Counted from the first letter of the stretch, positions 14,192 to 22,692 are shown. The stretch: 64,000 bases of DNA from Caulobacter vibrioides (GCF_002310375.3 NZ_CP023315.3:2418001-2482000), one strand, 5' to 3'. A program made the numbers and translations. The notes: generated by a model not told the origin, from the letters alone.

Positions 14192-14922
14192 GCCGCCCGC
14201 GCCCTCGAGAAGCGGTTGTGCAGGGCGCGAAGGTCGAAACGCTCAGGGCCCTCGGCGACCATCTCGTCGCTGATCCGCCCGCGCTCGAGAAAGCCGATGC
14301 GGTCGGCGATGTCGGCGACGCCGATCAGGTCGTGGGTGACGATGAGGATCGCCGCCCCCTCCCCGCGCAGACGCGACACCAGCGCGTTGAAGTCGGCGGT
14401 GGCGCCGGGATCAAGGCCCGACGTCGGCTCGTCCAGCAGCAGCACCGACGCGCGGCGCAACACCGCCAAGGCGATGGCCGTCTTCTGCCGCATACCCTTG
14501 GAGAAGCCCGATACCCGGCGCTCCCAGGCCTCTTCGGCCAGACCGACCGTGCCGAACGCCTTGTTGATCTCGTCGGCGACCGGGCGCAGGCCCGCCAGCC
14601 GCAGGAAGTAGTCGATGTTCTCGCGCGCCGTCAGGTGCTCGTACAGCGCCACATTCTCGGGGATGTAGGCGATGGCGCGCCGCACCTCGGCGGGCTCCGA
14701 CGCAGGATCGCGGCCGACCACGCGGACGCGTCCGGCGCTGGGACGGACAAAGCCGAGGATCGCCTGCAGGGTGGTCGACTTCCCCGCGCCGTTGCCGCCG
14801 AGCAGGCCGTAGACCTCTCCGGCCCTGACCGTCAGGGCCAGATGATCGATCACGTCTCGATCGCCATATCGCACCACGAGATCTGCGATCTCGATCGCTT
14901 TGTCGCCATCCACGGTCTTCAC
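14188..14922 (-). CDS. ABC transporter ATP-binding protein
   Basis: A 244-residue nucleotide-binding subunit energising the two permeases downstream. Walker A is GGNGAGKST, the Q-loop is in the usual place, the signature is VSGFSKGMRQK (variant of LSGGQ), Walker B is VLLLDEPTSGLD and the switch His is in IVTHD. The GTG at 14922 follows a GAGGGTGG ribosome site and begins just before the conserved domain; the frame is open to 15237 but would then overlap the divergent receptor. First gene of the exporter operon, transcribed away from the TonB-dependent receptor at 15061. Confidence 0.92.
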   Translation of the reverse strand: MKTVDGDKAIEIADLVVRYGDRDVIDHLALTVRAGEVYGLLGGNGAGKSTTLQAILGFVRPSAGRVRVVGRDPASEPAEVRRAIAYIPENVALYEHLTARENIDYFLRLAGLRPVADEINKAFGTVGLAEEAWERRVSGFSKGMRQKTAIALAVLRRASVLLLDEPTSGLDPGATADFNALVSRLRGEGAAILIVTHDLIGVADIADRIGFLERGRISDEMVAEGPERFDLRALHNRFSRARAA

Positions 14923-14967
14923 GCCACCCTCATAAGCCTCTGCGGCGCCGCCCGCGCCATCAAGTGA

Positions 14968-14982
14968 TGTTATATCATAACA
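14968..14982. promoter_or_regulatory. Perfect palindrome TGTTAT-ATC-ATAACA in divergent promoter
   Basis: Six-base arms around three bases, located between the exporter operon and the TonB receptor. It overlaps a plausible minus-strand -10 (TATGAT, 14979-14974, with TTGATC 18 bases upstream) and lies just upstream of a plus-strand TTGACC (14989-14994)/TATTCG (15013-15018) pair. It is AT-rich in a GC-rich genome, which supports an operator that could control both transcripts. The regulator is not identified. Confidence 0.5.
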
Positions 14983-15060
14983 ATTGTCTTGACCGTCGAT
15001 CAAGCCCTCGCCTATTCGACCGGCCCAACCCGGACCGCCGTTCTCCAGCGAGACCCAGAC

Positions 15061-17142
15061 ATGACTTCCAAGGCCCTCCTCTTCGCCCTTTGCGCGGGCG
15101 CCTCGCAGTTCGCCTTCGCCGATCTGGCTGTCGCGCAGGACAAGACCGACGAGGTCGAGAGCGTCATCGTCACCGGCTCGCGCGCGGCCAGCGCCAGCAT
15201 CAACGGCGTCGTCATCGACCCCATGCGGCTGCCGCAAAGCGTGCGGGTTCTGGACGAGGCGCTGATCGTCGACACCGGCGTCACCAACCTGTCGGACCTC
15301 TTCGATTTCGCCGGTGGCATGGCGCGCCAGAACAGCTTCGGCGGCGCGTGGGACGCCTACGCCATCCGCGGCTTCTCGGGCGACATCAACCAGGGGCCGG
15401 ACCTCTTGGTGAACCGCTTCACGGCCAATCGGGGCTTCAACGCGCGGCGCGATGTGGCCACCGTCGAGCGCTTCCAGGTGCTCAAGGGCCCCGCCTCGGC
15501 CCTGTCAGGCAAGGGCGAACCGGGCGGCTCGATCAACATCGTGACCAAGGCGCCGACCGAGACCGCCCAAGGCTCGGGCGAGCTGTCCTATGGCAGCTTC
15601 GACGCCAAGCGGATCATGGGCGACGTCAGCGGCCCCGTCGTCGGCGGCGTCTCGGCCCGCATGATCGCCGTTTATCAGGACACGGACGGTTGGCGCGATC
15701 ATGTCGGCAGCGACCGCCTGCTGCTGGCCCCGTCGCTGGCCTGGACGCCGTCTGACGACCTGCGGCTGCTCTATCAGCTAGAAGCCAACACCGTGCACTT
15801 CGTGCATGACCGGGGCCTGGTGGCGGTGGCCGGCAATGGCAAGGCCTTGCCGCGCGAGCGGTTCCTGGGCGAACCGAACGACGGCGACATCACGCAGAAG
15901 ACCCTCCAGCACCAGCTGACGACCACCTACAACTTCAGCCCGAGCGTCGCGGTCGAAGCCGGCGTCCAGTATCGCGACGGCTCGTTCCGGGGTCAGTCCA
16001 CGCACAACGGCGCGCTGATCGGAACCCAGCTTCGCCGCCAGCTGCGCGTCCACGACTACACCTGGGATGACCTCTCCGGCCGGATCGAGGTCAGCTTCGA
16101 TGGCAAGCTCGGCGGGCTGGAGCATCAGCTGCGCGCGGGCGCCGACGCCTTCACCTACGAGCAGCACCGGATCTTCTACCGCTTCAACCCGACGGCCGCC
16201 TCGCCGTACGCGATCGACATCTTCAATCCGGTCTACGGACAGGCCAAGCCGGTCGCGCCGCTGAACCAGAATGTTCTTGAGGAACTGCGCGGTGAGAGCC
16301 TCTACCTGCAGGACCTCGTGACGCTGAACAGCCAGTTCACCCTGCTGGTCGGCGTGCGCCAGGACTGGATCCGCCAGACCAACACCAACCTGCGCAACAA
16401 CACCGTCACGCGGCAGTCGCCGTCCCAAGCCTCGCCGCGCGCGGCCCTGACCTGGGCGCCGAACGAGAGCTTCTCGGCCTATGTCAGCTGGGGGCGCTCG
16501 TTCCGCTACAATCAGGGCTCCGACGCTGTGGGCGGCGCCTTCCCGCCCGAGAAGGGCGAGGCCTTGGAAGCCGGCGTGAAGTGGGACCTGGCCGGCCGCC
16601 TGACGGGCACGGCCTCGCTGTTCCGCATCGACAAGGAGAACATCCTCGTCAACGACCCGGCCAACAGCGGCTTCTTTACTCCCGTGGGCGGCGCGCGCAG
16701 CCAAGGCTTCGAGGCCGAGGCCAACCTACGCCTGCCCAAGGGCGTCACGGCCACGGCGGTCTATGCGTACACGGACACCGAGATCACCCAAGACACCCGC
16801 GCCAACATGATCGGGAGCCATCTGAGCAACATCCCGCTGCATTCGGGCGCGCTGTACGCCAACTGGCGCTCGGCCGGCGATGCGCCAGGATCGGTGACCG
16901 TGGGCGGCGGTGTCGTCTATGTCGGCAAGCGCGCAGGCGACGACGTCAACAGCGGCTTCAAGCTGCCGGACTATGTCACGGTGCGCGCCAACCTCGCCTA
17001 TCGGGTTTCGCAGGCGGTCTCGCTGCATCTCGATGTCGAGAACCTGTTCGACACCTACTATCTGGAGAGCTCCTACAGCGATGCGTGGATCACGCCGGGC
17101 GCTCCGCGCACGATCACCGGCAAGCTGCGCGTCAGCTTCTAG
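15061..17142 (+). CDS. TonB-dependent siderophore-type receptor
   Basis: A 693-residue outer-membrane receptor. The signal peptide ends near AFADLAVAQ. A TonB-box-like VESVIVTGSR follows, then a plug domain (LPQSVRVLDEALI, RGFSGDINQGPDL, VLKGPASALSGKGEPGGSIN) and a 22-strand barrel ending in the aromatic-terminated KLRVSF. The plug wording and the barrel (SFSAYVSWGRSF, FEAEANLRLPKG, DVENLFDTYYLES) are typical of the ferrichrome/pyoverdine (FhuA/FpvA) class. No N-terminal signalling extension is present. The ATG at 15061 begins the signal peptide; an upstream TTG in frame is ignored. Divergent from the ABC-2 exporter, so both may handle one compound. Confidence 0.92.
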   Translation: MTSKALLFALCAGASQFAFADLAVAQDKTDEVESVIVTGSRAASASINGVVIDPMRLPQSVRVLDEALIVDTGVTNLSDLFDFAGGMARQNSFGGAWDAYAIRGFSGDINQGPDLLVNRFTANRGFNARRDVATVERFQVLKGPASALSGKGEPGGSINIVTKAPTETAQGSGELSYGSFDAKRIMGDVSGPVVGGVSARMIAVYQDTDGWRDHVGSDRLLLAPSLAWTPSDDLRLLYQLEANTVHFVHDRGLVAVAGNGKALPRERFLGEPNDGDITQKTLQHQLTTTYNFSPSVAVEAGVQYRDGSFRGQSTHNGALIGTQLRRQLRVHDYTWDDLSGRIEVSFDGKLGGLEHQLRAGADAFTYEQHRIFYRFNPTAASPYAIDIFNPVYGQAKPVAPLNQNVLEELRGESLYLQDLVTLNSQFTLLVGVRQDWIRQTNTNLRNNTVTRQSPSQASPRAALTWAPNESFSAYVSWGRSFRYNQGSDAVGGAFPPEKGEALEAGVKWDLAGRLTGTASLFRIDKENILVNDPANSGFFTPVGGARSQGFEAEANLRLPKGVTATAVYAYTDTEITQDTRANMIGSHLSNIPLHSGALYANWRSAGDAPGSVTVGGGVVYVGKRAGDDVNSGFKLPDYVTVRANLAYRVSQAVSLHLDVENLFDTYYLESSYSDAWITPGAPRTITGKLRVSF

Positions 17143-17149
17143 CCGCTTG

Positions 17150-17194
17150 CTGGCGTTCGCGCCCGTCGGCGGATCCCACCGGCGCGAACGCCAG
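17150..17194 (+). terminator. Stem-loop after TonB receptor
   Basis: A perfect 14-base inverted repeat (CTGGCGTTCGCGCC and its complement) with a 17-base loop, starting eight bases after the receptor stop. It lacks a following T-run on the plus strand, so it is either a weak terminator or a 3'-end stabiliser. Confidence 0.5.
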
Positions 17195-17221
17195 AGCCAC
17201 CAGAAGACCAGAGCCACCAAA

Positions 17222-17340
17222 AGAAAAGCCCGGCGCACGGCCGGGCTGAAATAAGTAGGGAGGAAACGCCCCAGGAAGGGCAGAGGCTCTCAGCCTCACG
17301 CAAGTGATCTATGTTCACTCTCGAAGGGTTCAAGGGCCCG
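17222..17340 (-). ncRNA. Candidate small RNA with intrinsic terminator
   Basis: On the minus strand an 8-base GC stem (AGCCCGGC, loop, GCCGGGCT, 17247-17227) is followed by TTTTCTTTT, a textbook Rho-independent terminator. No minus-strand gene precedes it. About 50 bases upstream is a second hairpin, GAGGCT-GAG-AGCCTC. Further upstream a TTGAAC element lies 16 bases before TAGATC, a possible promoter. A transcript of about 80-90 nt starting near 17305 would fit. No RNA family is recognised. The rest of the 17143-17441 gap holds no gene. Confidence 0.4.
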
Positions 17341-17441
17341 CTGAAAGATTCTTCGCGAGCGCCGCGCTTGGCTTGCCCGGGCCGTGTGATATGAGCGCCT
17401 TCGACGAGTGAGGGCCTGCGCCCGAAGCGAGCGCCAAGCCT

Positions 17442-19808
17442 ATGTCTGATCCCACCGACCCCGTAGACGACGTTCCCGCCGCGCCGGCGCCAAAGCCCCG
17501 GCGGACGCGCAAACCGCGCGCCCAGACCGTGATGACCGAGGCTGCGGGGCTGGATCCCGCCGCGCCGGACGCCGCGCCCGCAAAGCCGCGCCGCGCGCGC
17601 AAATCGCGCCGCGCCCCGCCCGAAGTCGTGGCCGTCCCCGAAATCGGGACGCTAGCGGCGACGACAGAAGCCGAGCAAATCGCTGACGCGGATCTCTTCG
17701 AGCCCCTGCCCCCAGCCGAACCGGAGGTCGAAGCTGTCGCGGCGGAGCACGTTGATGTCGACGCCCCCGCGACCAACGTAGAAGAAGCGATCGAGCCCGA
17801 AATCGACCCTCCGCAGGAAATCGCGCCGGAGGAGCCTGCTCCGATCGAGCCGGTCGCGGAGGCCGAAGCAGAGCTCGAAGCCGAGGTGGTCGCCGCCCCC
17901 GCCCCCGAACAACCGACGGCGGTCGCCAAGCCGCCGATCTGGAAACGGCCGGCCTGGCTGATCGGCGCCGGGGCGGCCGTGCTGCTGGTGATCGTGCTGC
18001 TCGCCTCGCTGTTCTGGTCGCTGCCGCTGAGCCGGGCTCTGGAGCCGCTGAACAATTCAGCGATCGTGCTGGTCGCCGAGGACGGTTCGCCCATCGCCCG
18101 CCGAGGCTCCTACAAGGAAGCGCCGATCGATGTGGCCAAGCTGCCGAGCTACGTGTCGGGGGCCTTCATCGCCATCGAGGACCGTCGCTTCTACAGCCAT
18201 ATGGGCGTGGACCCGAAGGCCATCGCCCGCGCTGTCGGCCGAAACGCCCAGGCCGGCGGCGTGTCGGAAGGCGGCTCGACCATCACCCAGCAGCTGGCCA
18301 AGAACGCCTTCCTGTCCAGCGATCGCAACCTGCGCCGCAAGGCGCAGGAGGCGCTGATCGCCGTCTATCTAGAGGCGCGGCTGTCGAAGGACGAGATCCT
18401 GTCGCGCTATCTGTCGTCGGTCTATTTCGGCGACGGCGCCTTTGGCCTGCGCGCCGCAGCCCGCCACTATTTCGGCAAGCCGCCCGAGCGGCTGTCGATC
18501 GGCGAGGCGGCGATGCTGGCGGGTCTGGTCAAGGCGCCCTCGCGCCTGGCTCCGACCAACAACATCGAAGGCGCGCGCGAACGCATGCGCGTGGTGCTGG
18601 GCGCCATGGTCGAAACCAAGACCATCACGCAGGCGGAGGCCGACGCGGTCGGCGAGATCTCGCCCGTCGAGGCGCAGGACAAGCTGCCGACCGGCTCCTA
18701 TTTCGCCGACTGGGCCCTGCCCCAGGCTCGCGCCCTGATCGGAGCCCGCTACGGCGAGACCATCGTCAAGACGACGCTGGATCCGGAGCTGCAGGAAAAG
18801 GCCGAGCGCATCCTCAACGACTATATCGAGCGCGACGGCGCGGTGCTGAACGTCACCCAGGGCGCCCTGGTCGCCATGCGTAGAGATGGCCGGGTCGTCG
18901 CCATGGTCGGCGGTCGCGACTACAAGCAGAGCCAGTTCAACCGCGCGGACGCAGAGCGTCAGCCGGGGTCGGCGTTCAAGCTGTTCGTCTATCTGGCCGC
19001 CCTGCGCGAGGGCATGACGGTCACCACCCCGATCCTCGACACCCCCGTGCAGGTCAGCGGCTACATGCCCAAGAACCACGAGGGCAAGTATCACGCCCGC
19101 GAAGTGCCGCTGATCACCGCCTTCGCCGGCTCGTCCAACGTCGCAGCGGTCCGCCTGGCGCATGACCTGGGCCCCGCCAAGGTGATCAAGGTCGCGCGCG
19201 AACTCGGGATCACCGAGGAGATCCCGACGGACCTGACCATGGCGCTGGGCACAGGTCCCATGAGCTTGACCCGCCTGACGGCCGCCTATGCCTCGGTCGC
19301 GGCCGGCGAGTATCCGATCACCCCGCATGGCCTGGTCGACTTCAAAAAGCCCAAGACCAAGGCCTATGACCCCAAGGTGCTGGCCAATATGCGCGATCTG
19401 CTGCGCTCGGCCACCCATCGCGGCACCGGTCTTGAGGCCGCCATCCCCGGCGCCTTTGGCAAGACTGGCACGACCCAGGACTATCACGACGCCATCTTTG
19501 TCGGTTACGTCGACGATCTGGTCGTCGGCGTCTGGCTGGGCAACGACGACAACAGCTCGATGAACGGCGTGGTCGGCGGCGGCGAGCCCGCCCGGATCTG
19601 GAAGGCGTTCATGCTGTCAGCTCTGGGCCGCGACGTCGCTCCGGTGGTGGAAGAAGATCCCCTGGAGGACCTGGGCCTGCCGCTGGAAGGCGAAATCGGG
19701 CCTGACGGTCTGCCGCTGGCGCCGCTGACCCCGGCCCCGGAGGAGCCCGTCCCGTCGCCGAACCCGAGCGCTCCGCTGGCGCCGCCTCCGCCCGAGCCTC
19801 GCCCCTGA
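17442..19808 (+). CDS. Class A penicillin-binding protein (glycosyltransferase/transpeptidase)
   Basis: Bifunctional peptidoglycan synthase of 788 residues. The cytoplasmic N terminus is long (about 170 residues) and unusual: basic KPRRTRKPR-like blocks followed by a Glu/Pro/Ala-rich acidic stretch. One membrane helix (about 173-195) follows. The GT51 domain has catalytic Glu246 in EDRRFYSHMG and the GGSTITQQLAKN motif. The transpeptidase has the nucleophile S510 in SAFK, an SSN motif and KTGTT at 674. The last 50 residues are Pro-rich. It belongs to the PBP1A group; C. crescentus has several paralogues, so no symbol is given. Confidence 0.93.
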   Translation: MSDPTDPVDDVPAAPAPKPRRTRKPRAQTVMTEAAGLDPAAPDAAPAKPRRARKSRRAPPEVVAVPEIGTLAATTEAEQIADADLFEPLPPAEPEVEAVAAEHVDVDAPATNVEEAIEPEIDPPQEIAPEEPAPIEPVAEAEAELEAEVVAAPAPEQPTAVAKPPIWKRPAWLIGAGAAVLLVIVLLASLFWSLPLSRALEPLNNSAIVLVAEDGSPIARRGSYKEAPIDVAKLPSYVSGAFIAIEDRRFYSHMGVDPKAIARAVGRNAQAGGVSEGGSTITQQLAKNAFLSSDRNLRRKAQEALIAVYLEARLSKDEILSRYLSSVYFGDGAFGLRAAARHYFGKPPERLSIGEAAMLAGLVKAPSRLAPTNNIEGARERMRVVLGAMVETKTITQAEADAVGEISPVEAQDKLPTGSYFADWALPQARALIGARYGETIVKTTLDPELQEKAERILNDYIERDGAVLNVTQGALVAMRRDGRVVAMVGGRDYKQSQFNRADAERQPGSAFKLFVYLAALREGMTVTTPILDTPVQVSGYMPKNHEGKYHAREVPLITAFAGSSNVAAVRLAHDLGPAKVIKVARELGITEEIPTDLTMALGTGPMSLTRLTAAYASVAAGEYPITPHGLVDFKKPKTKAYDPKVLANMRDLLRSATHRGTGLEAAIPGAFGKTGTTQDYHDAIFVGYVDDLVVGVWLGNDDNSSMNGVVGGGEPARIWKAFMLSALGRDVAPVVEEDPLEDLGLPLEGEIGPDGLPLAPLTPAPEEPVPSPNPSAPLAPPPPEPRP

Positions 19809-19843
19809 GGCCCTACGCGGAACCTCGTCCGTCCACGGAGACA

Positions 19844-19872
19844 TTGTCGTAAAAGTGTCTTTCAACTGTGAC
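19844..19872 (+). promoter_or_regulatory. Triple Pho box upstream of pstS
   Basis: Three direct 7-mers at an 11-base period: TTGTCGT (19844), GTGTCTT (19855) and CTGTGAC (19866), each matching the PhoB half-site CTGTCAT at five of seven positions, with 4-base A/T-biased spacers. It sits 64 bases before the pstS ATG. A plausible -10 (CATGCT, 19894) follows at the distance expected for a PhoB-activated promoter. Confidence 0.65.
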
Positions 19873-19935
19873 AAAAGCCCACCAACCGTCCGGCATGCTC
19901 TGTTCCTACGCCTGGACAAGACAGGAATTGACGAC

Positions 19936-20976
19936 ATGAACAAGCTCCTCGGCGCCGTCGCCACCGTCGCTCTGCTCGCCGTCGCCGACCAAGCTCACGC
20001 GGCGCGCGACCATGTCTGGGCGGCTGGCTCCTCAACCGTCTTCCCGTTCTCGACCCGGGTCGCTGAGAACTACGCCAAGAAGACCGGCAAGAAGTCGCCT
20101 AAGATCGAAGCCCTCGGCACCGGCGGCGGCATCAAGATGTTCTGCGGCGGCACCGGCGAAAAGTTCCCCGACGTCGCCAACGCCTCGCGCCCGATGAAGA
20201 AGTCCGAGTTCCTCGCCTGCCAGAAGGCCGGCGTGAAGGACATCGTCGAGATCAAGATCGGCTTCGACGGCATCGTCGTGGCGTCGAACAAGAAGGGTCC
20301 GGACTTCAACTTCAAGCTCGAGCAGCTTTACCTGGGCCTGGCCGACCAGACCCTGCGTGGCGGCAAGGCGGTGAAGCAGCCCTACAAGTCCTGGAGCGAA
20401 GTGGGCCCCGGCTTGCCCAACGCCCGTATCCTGGCCTATGGCCCGCCGCCCACCTCGGGCACCCGCGACGCCTGGATCGAACTGGCTATTGAAGGCGGCG
20501 CCGCCAAGCTGCCGACCCTGGCCAAGATGAAGACCGCCGACGAGAAGAAGTTCAAGGCCACCGTCTCGCCGATGCGCACCGACGGCGGCTGGGTCGATGC
20601 GGGCGAAAACGACAACGCCATCGTCGGCACCATCGAGAAAACCCCGAACGCCCTGGGCGTGTTCGGCTACTCGTTCCTCGAAGAAAACGGCTCGCGCATC
20701 AAGGGCGCTGCGGTCAACGGCGTGAAGCCGACGGCCCAGACGATCGCCAGCGGCCAGTATCCGCTGTCGCGCTCGCTCTACATCTACGTGAAGAAGTCCC
20801 AGGTCGGCGTCACGCCGGGCCTCAAGGAGTTCGTCGCCGAGTTCGTCTCGGACGCGGCCACGGGTCGCGGCGGCTATCTGCAGAACCGGGGCATGATCCC
20901 GCTGCCGCCGGCGGTTCACGCCCAGATGAAGCAGAAGGCCAACGCCCTGACGCCGATGCCGGCGCCGAAGAACTAG
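19936..20976 (+). CDS. pstS: Periplasmic phosphate-binding protein PstS
   Basis: Substrate-binding protein of the high-affinity phosphate ABC importer, 346 residues. The signal peptide (MNKLLGAVATVALLAVADQA, then HA) precedes the phosphate-binding GSSTVFPFS loop. Further family segments are KIEALGTGGGIKMFCGG, PPPTSGTRDAW and VFGYSFLEENG. The ATG at 19936 is chosen because it starts the signal peptide; an in-frame ATG at 19855 would lie inside the Pho box. It is not accompanied by pstCAB, as known for C. crescentus, where pstS is unlinked. A strong terminator follows. Confidence 0.93.
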   Translation: MNKLLGAVATVALLAVADQAHAARDHVWAAGSSTVFPFSTRVAENYAKKTGKKSPKIEALGTGGGIKMFCGGTGEKFPDVANASRPMKKSEFLACQKAGVKDIVEIKIGFDGIVVASNKKGPDFNFKLEQLYLGLADQTLRGGKAVKQPYKSWSEVGPGLPNARILAYGPPPTSGTRDAWIELAIEGGAAKLPTLAKMKTADEKKFKATVSPMRTDGGWVDAGENDNAIVGTIEKTPNALGVFGYSFLEENGSRIKGAAVNGVKPTAQTIASGQYPLSRSLYIYVKKSQVGVTPGLKEFVAEFVSDAATGRGGYLQNRGMIPLPPAVHAQMKQKANALTPMPAPKN

Positions 20977-21001
20977 CCTTCGCGGCAGTCCTAAACGACA
21001 G

Positions 21002-21029
21002 AGGCGGTCGCTGACGCGGCCGCCTTTTT
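21002..21029 (+). terminator. Intrinsic terminator of pstS
   Basis: A 10-base stem (AGGCGGTCGC/GCGGCCGCCT, one G-T pair) with a TGAC loop and a run of five T, 25 bases after the pstS stop. Confidence 0.85.
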
Positions 21030-21058
21030 CGTATGCGCTCGACAGCGCGCCAAGCTGC

Positions 21059-21421
21059 TTAGCCCTCGGCGCGACACCAGGATGGGCTATCGGGCCGATA
21101 CTCATGAAAGTCGGGCGCCAGGCCCGGATCATCGTCCAGACAGCTGGCGGCGATCGCCAGGATGCGCCCGGAGAACGGATCGCCCAGCGCCGTCCCGCAC
21201 CGCGCGCAGAAGCAGCGATTAAACCGAAGGGGTGGCTTGGGCGCGTATCGGGCGACCAGATCGCGCCCGGCGACCCAGGAAAACGCCTCGGCGCGGACGT
21301 AGGCATAGGCGCTGGAGCCCGCCTTTCGGCAGCGCGAACAGTGGCAAACGCCGACCATGGCGGGGCGCTCGAACAGCTCGAACCGAACGCCGCCGCAGCA
21401 ACAGCTTCCCTTGATCGCCAC
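21059..21421 (-). CDS. GFA-family zinc protein (glutathione-dependent formaldehyde-activating like)
   Basis: A 120-residue Mss4-like zinc-binding protein. Zinc-binding Cys motifs are CCCGGVRFEL at the N terminus, CHCSRCRKAG in the middle and FCARCGTALG. GFA-family proteins are named for an enzyme that condenses formaldehyde with glutathione, but most members have unknown roles. A GTG start at 21421 is chosen, with an excellent AAGGAG site 7 bases upstream; the frame stays open to 21550 but that part is unlike the family. Single gene, convergent with pstS. Confidence 0.85.
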   Translation of the reverse strand: MAIKGSCCCGGVRFELFERPAMVGVCHCSRCRKAGSSAYAYVRAEAFSWVAGRDLVARYAPKPPLRFNRCFCARCGTALGDPFSGRILAIAASCLDDDPGLAPDFHEYRPDSPSWCRAEG

Positions 21422-21533
21422 GCGCGGTCTCCTTGATCTCTCAAGGACACTGCGCCTCCCCTGCCGCCAACCGTGTGTCAGCAGGCTCCCTCTCGGCATG
21501 AGGCGGCTTGTCGCACCCGCGTGCGGACAACGA

Positions 21534-21602
21534 GGCTCTAAATCAAACACTTAGAGCGTGACACGCGCCGAAATCGGTTACCACTTTCGGCGTCACGCTC
21601 TA
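21534..21602 (-). repeat. Type C repeat, copy 1 (supplies a stop codon)
   Basis: Read on the minus strand it begins TAGAGCGTGACGCCGAAAG, contains the inverted partner ending CACGCTCTA, and finishes with an AT-rich GTTTGATTT segment. Its first three bases are the TAG stop of the gene at 21600-21932. The second copy at 31590-31658 has the same relation to otsA. The two are roughly 85-90% identical over 69 bases by eye. Confidence 0.8.
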
Positions 21603-21932
21603 CCGCGTGCGCGAGGTCATGCCGGCGGCGGCGGCGTCGTCGGCCACCTGGGGATCGAGCTCCGGCGCGGGGCCGGTCTGGCGCACCGACGGGACGGCGG
21701 GCGTCTCAGGCGCCGGCGCGGTGGTCTCCACCCTCGGCGGCGGGGGCTGGTTGGACTTGGCGGCCATGGCGGCGGCGGCGGCGTTGTCAGCGGCGGTGCG
21801 CGTTTCAGCCGGCCCGTCCTCGTAACCACCGCCGCTCGACGTCAGGAACAGGATCGTTCCAAAGGTGGCCAGCACCCCGACGATGAACCCCAGCACAAAC
21901 AAACCAAACGGATTGCCACGACGCTCGCTCAT
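21600..21932 (-). CDS. Hypothetical single-pass membrane protein with GMTSR tail
   Basis: A 110-residue protein without recognised family. The N terminus MSERRGNPFG leads into one membrane helix (about 10-31) with small-residue packing (GFIVGVLATFG). The remainder is a flexible Ala/Pro/Thr-rich periplasmic region with PPPP. The C terminus is PQVADDAAAAGMTSRTR. The shared ADxAAxGMTSR ending with the protein at 3099-3593 suggests a common tail motif. The ATG at 21932 starts the membrane anchor; an in-frame upstream ATG would overlap the neighbouring gene. The stop codon is inside the type C repeat. Confidence 0.7.
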   Translation of the reverse strand: MSERRGNPFGLFVLGFIVGVLATFGTILFLTSSGGGYEDGPAETRTAADNAAAAAMAAKSNQPPPPRVETTAPAPETPAVPSVRQTGPAPELDPQVADDAAAAGMTSRTR

Positions 21933-22041
21933 CTTTGGGGGTCCGCCATCCACACCGACTTGGGCTGATCGCCGGCTAGCATGGTCTAGACGGGCGAGCC
22001 AGAGCTTGGTTACCGGATTCGGCTGGGAGGCGAATAGCGGC

Positions 22042-22692
22042 TCAGGTCCCCGTCCACTTGCGGACCGGCCCGACGTCGACATGCACGAAGTTGCTGGTCG
22101 GATAGTAGCCGACGCCGCCGACGCTCAGATCCAGCGCCGCAGCGCGGACGTGCTTGAGCTCGACATCCTCCAGGAAGATGTCCATCGCCTTGCCGTCCAT
22201 GTGCAGGCTCTTCTTGGCCACCTCGCCGCTACGCTTGGACAGCAGGCGGTTGGTCGCCGGCGAACGGTAGCCCGAGATCACCTGGAACGGACCCTTGCTC
22301 TCGGTCTTGCGCGCGATCTGGTCGAGCAGGTCGTAAAGGCCACGGTCGATGGGATGGACTTCATCGTTGCGATAGTCGCGCAGCACCTTGTCCAGCGCGC
22401 TCACGGCGTCCGGCACATAGTCGCCGTTCTCCCAGTAGACCGCTTCCAATTTCTCGCCGGTATGGACGTTGTGCAGATGGACCCAGCGCGGATCCACGGC
22501 GGGCTTCAGCGTCGGCGGATCGATGGACGCGACGGTCGCCGCGACGGTGGTCGGCGGCGGAACGTTTGAGGGGTGAAGGGCTTTACCCTCCAGCAGCGCG
22601 CCGATGATGTCGTCGTCGGCGCGCGCCGCCAAGGGCAGCAGCCCCGCCCCGATAGCGCCCAGCCCCCACTGGAGCAGCTTACGTCGATCCAT
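22042..22692 (-). CDS. DUF882/YcbK-family murein endopeptidase (MepK-like)
   Basis: A 216-residue exported M15-type metallopeptidase. It begins with a twin-arginine signal (DRRKLLQWGLGAIGAGLLPL), as does E. coli MepK. Zinc-site motifs are visible in the order VISGYRSPATN, SLHMDGKAMDIFL and the final NFVHVDVGPVRKW. Members cleave 3-3 crosslinks in peptidoglycan. A non-conserved linker of about 90 residues follows the signal peptide. It is immediately downstream of an L,D-transpeptidase on the same strand, an arrangement also known in E. coli (ldtD-mepK), so synthesis and cleavage of 3-3 crosslinks are paired here. Confidence 0.85.
   Translation of the reverse strand: MDRRKLLQWGLGAIGAGLLPLAARADDDIIGALLEGKALHPSNVPPPTTVAATVASIDPPTLKPAVDPRWVHLHNVHTGEKLEAVYWENGDYVPDAVSALDKVLRDYRNDEVHPIDRGLYDLLDQIARKTESKGPFQVISGYRSPATNRLLSKRSGEVAKKSLHMDGKAMDIFLEDVELKHVRAAALDLSVGGVGYYPTSNFVHVDVGPVRKWTGT

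Noticed and set aside
17150..17247. CRISPR-like or tandem repeat array
   Set aside because: Only two unrelated stem-loops are present, with no regularly spaced repeats.
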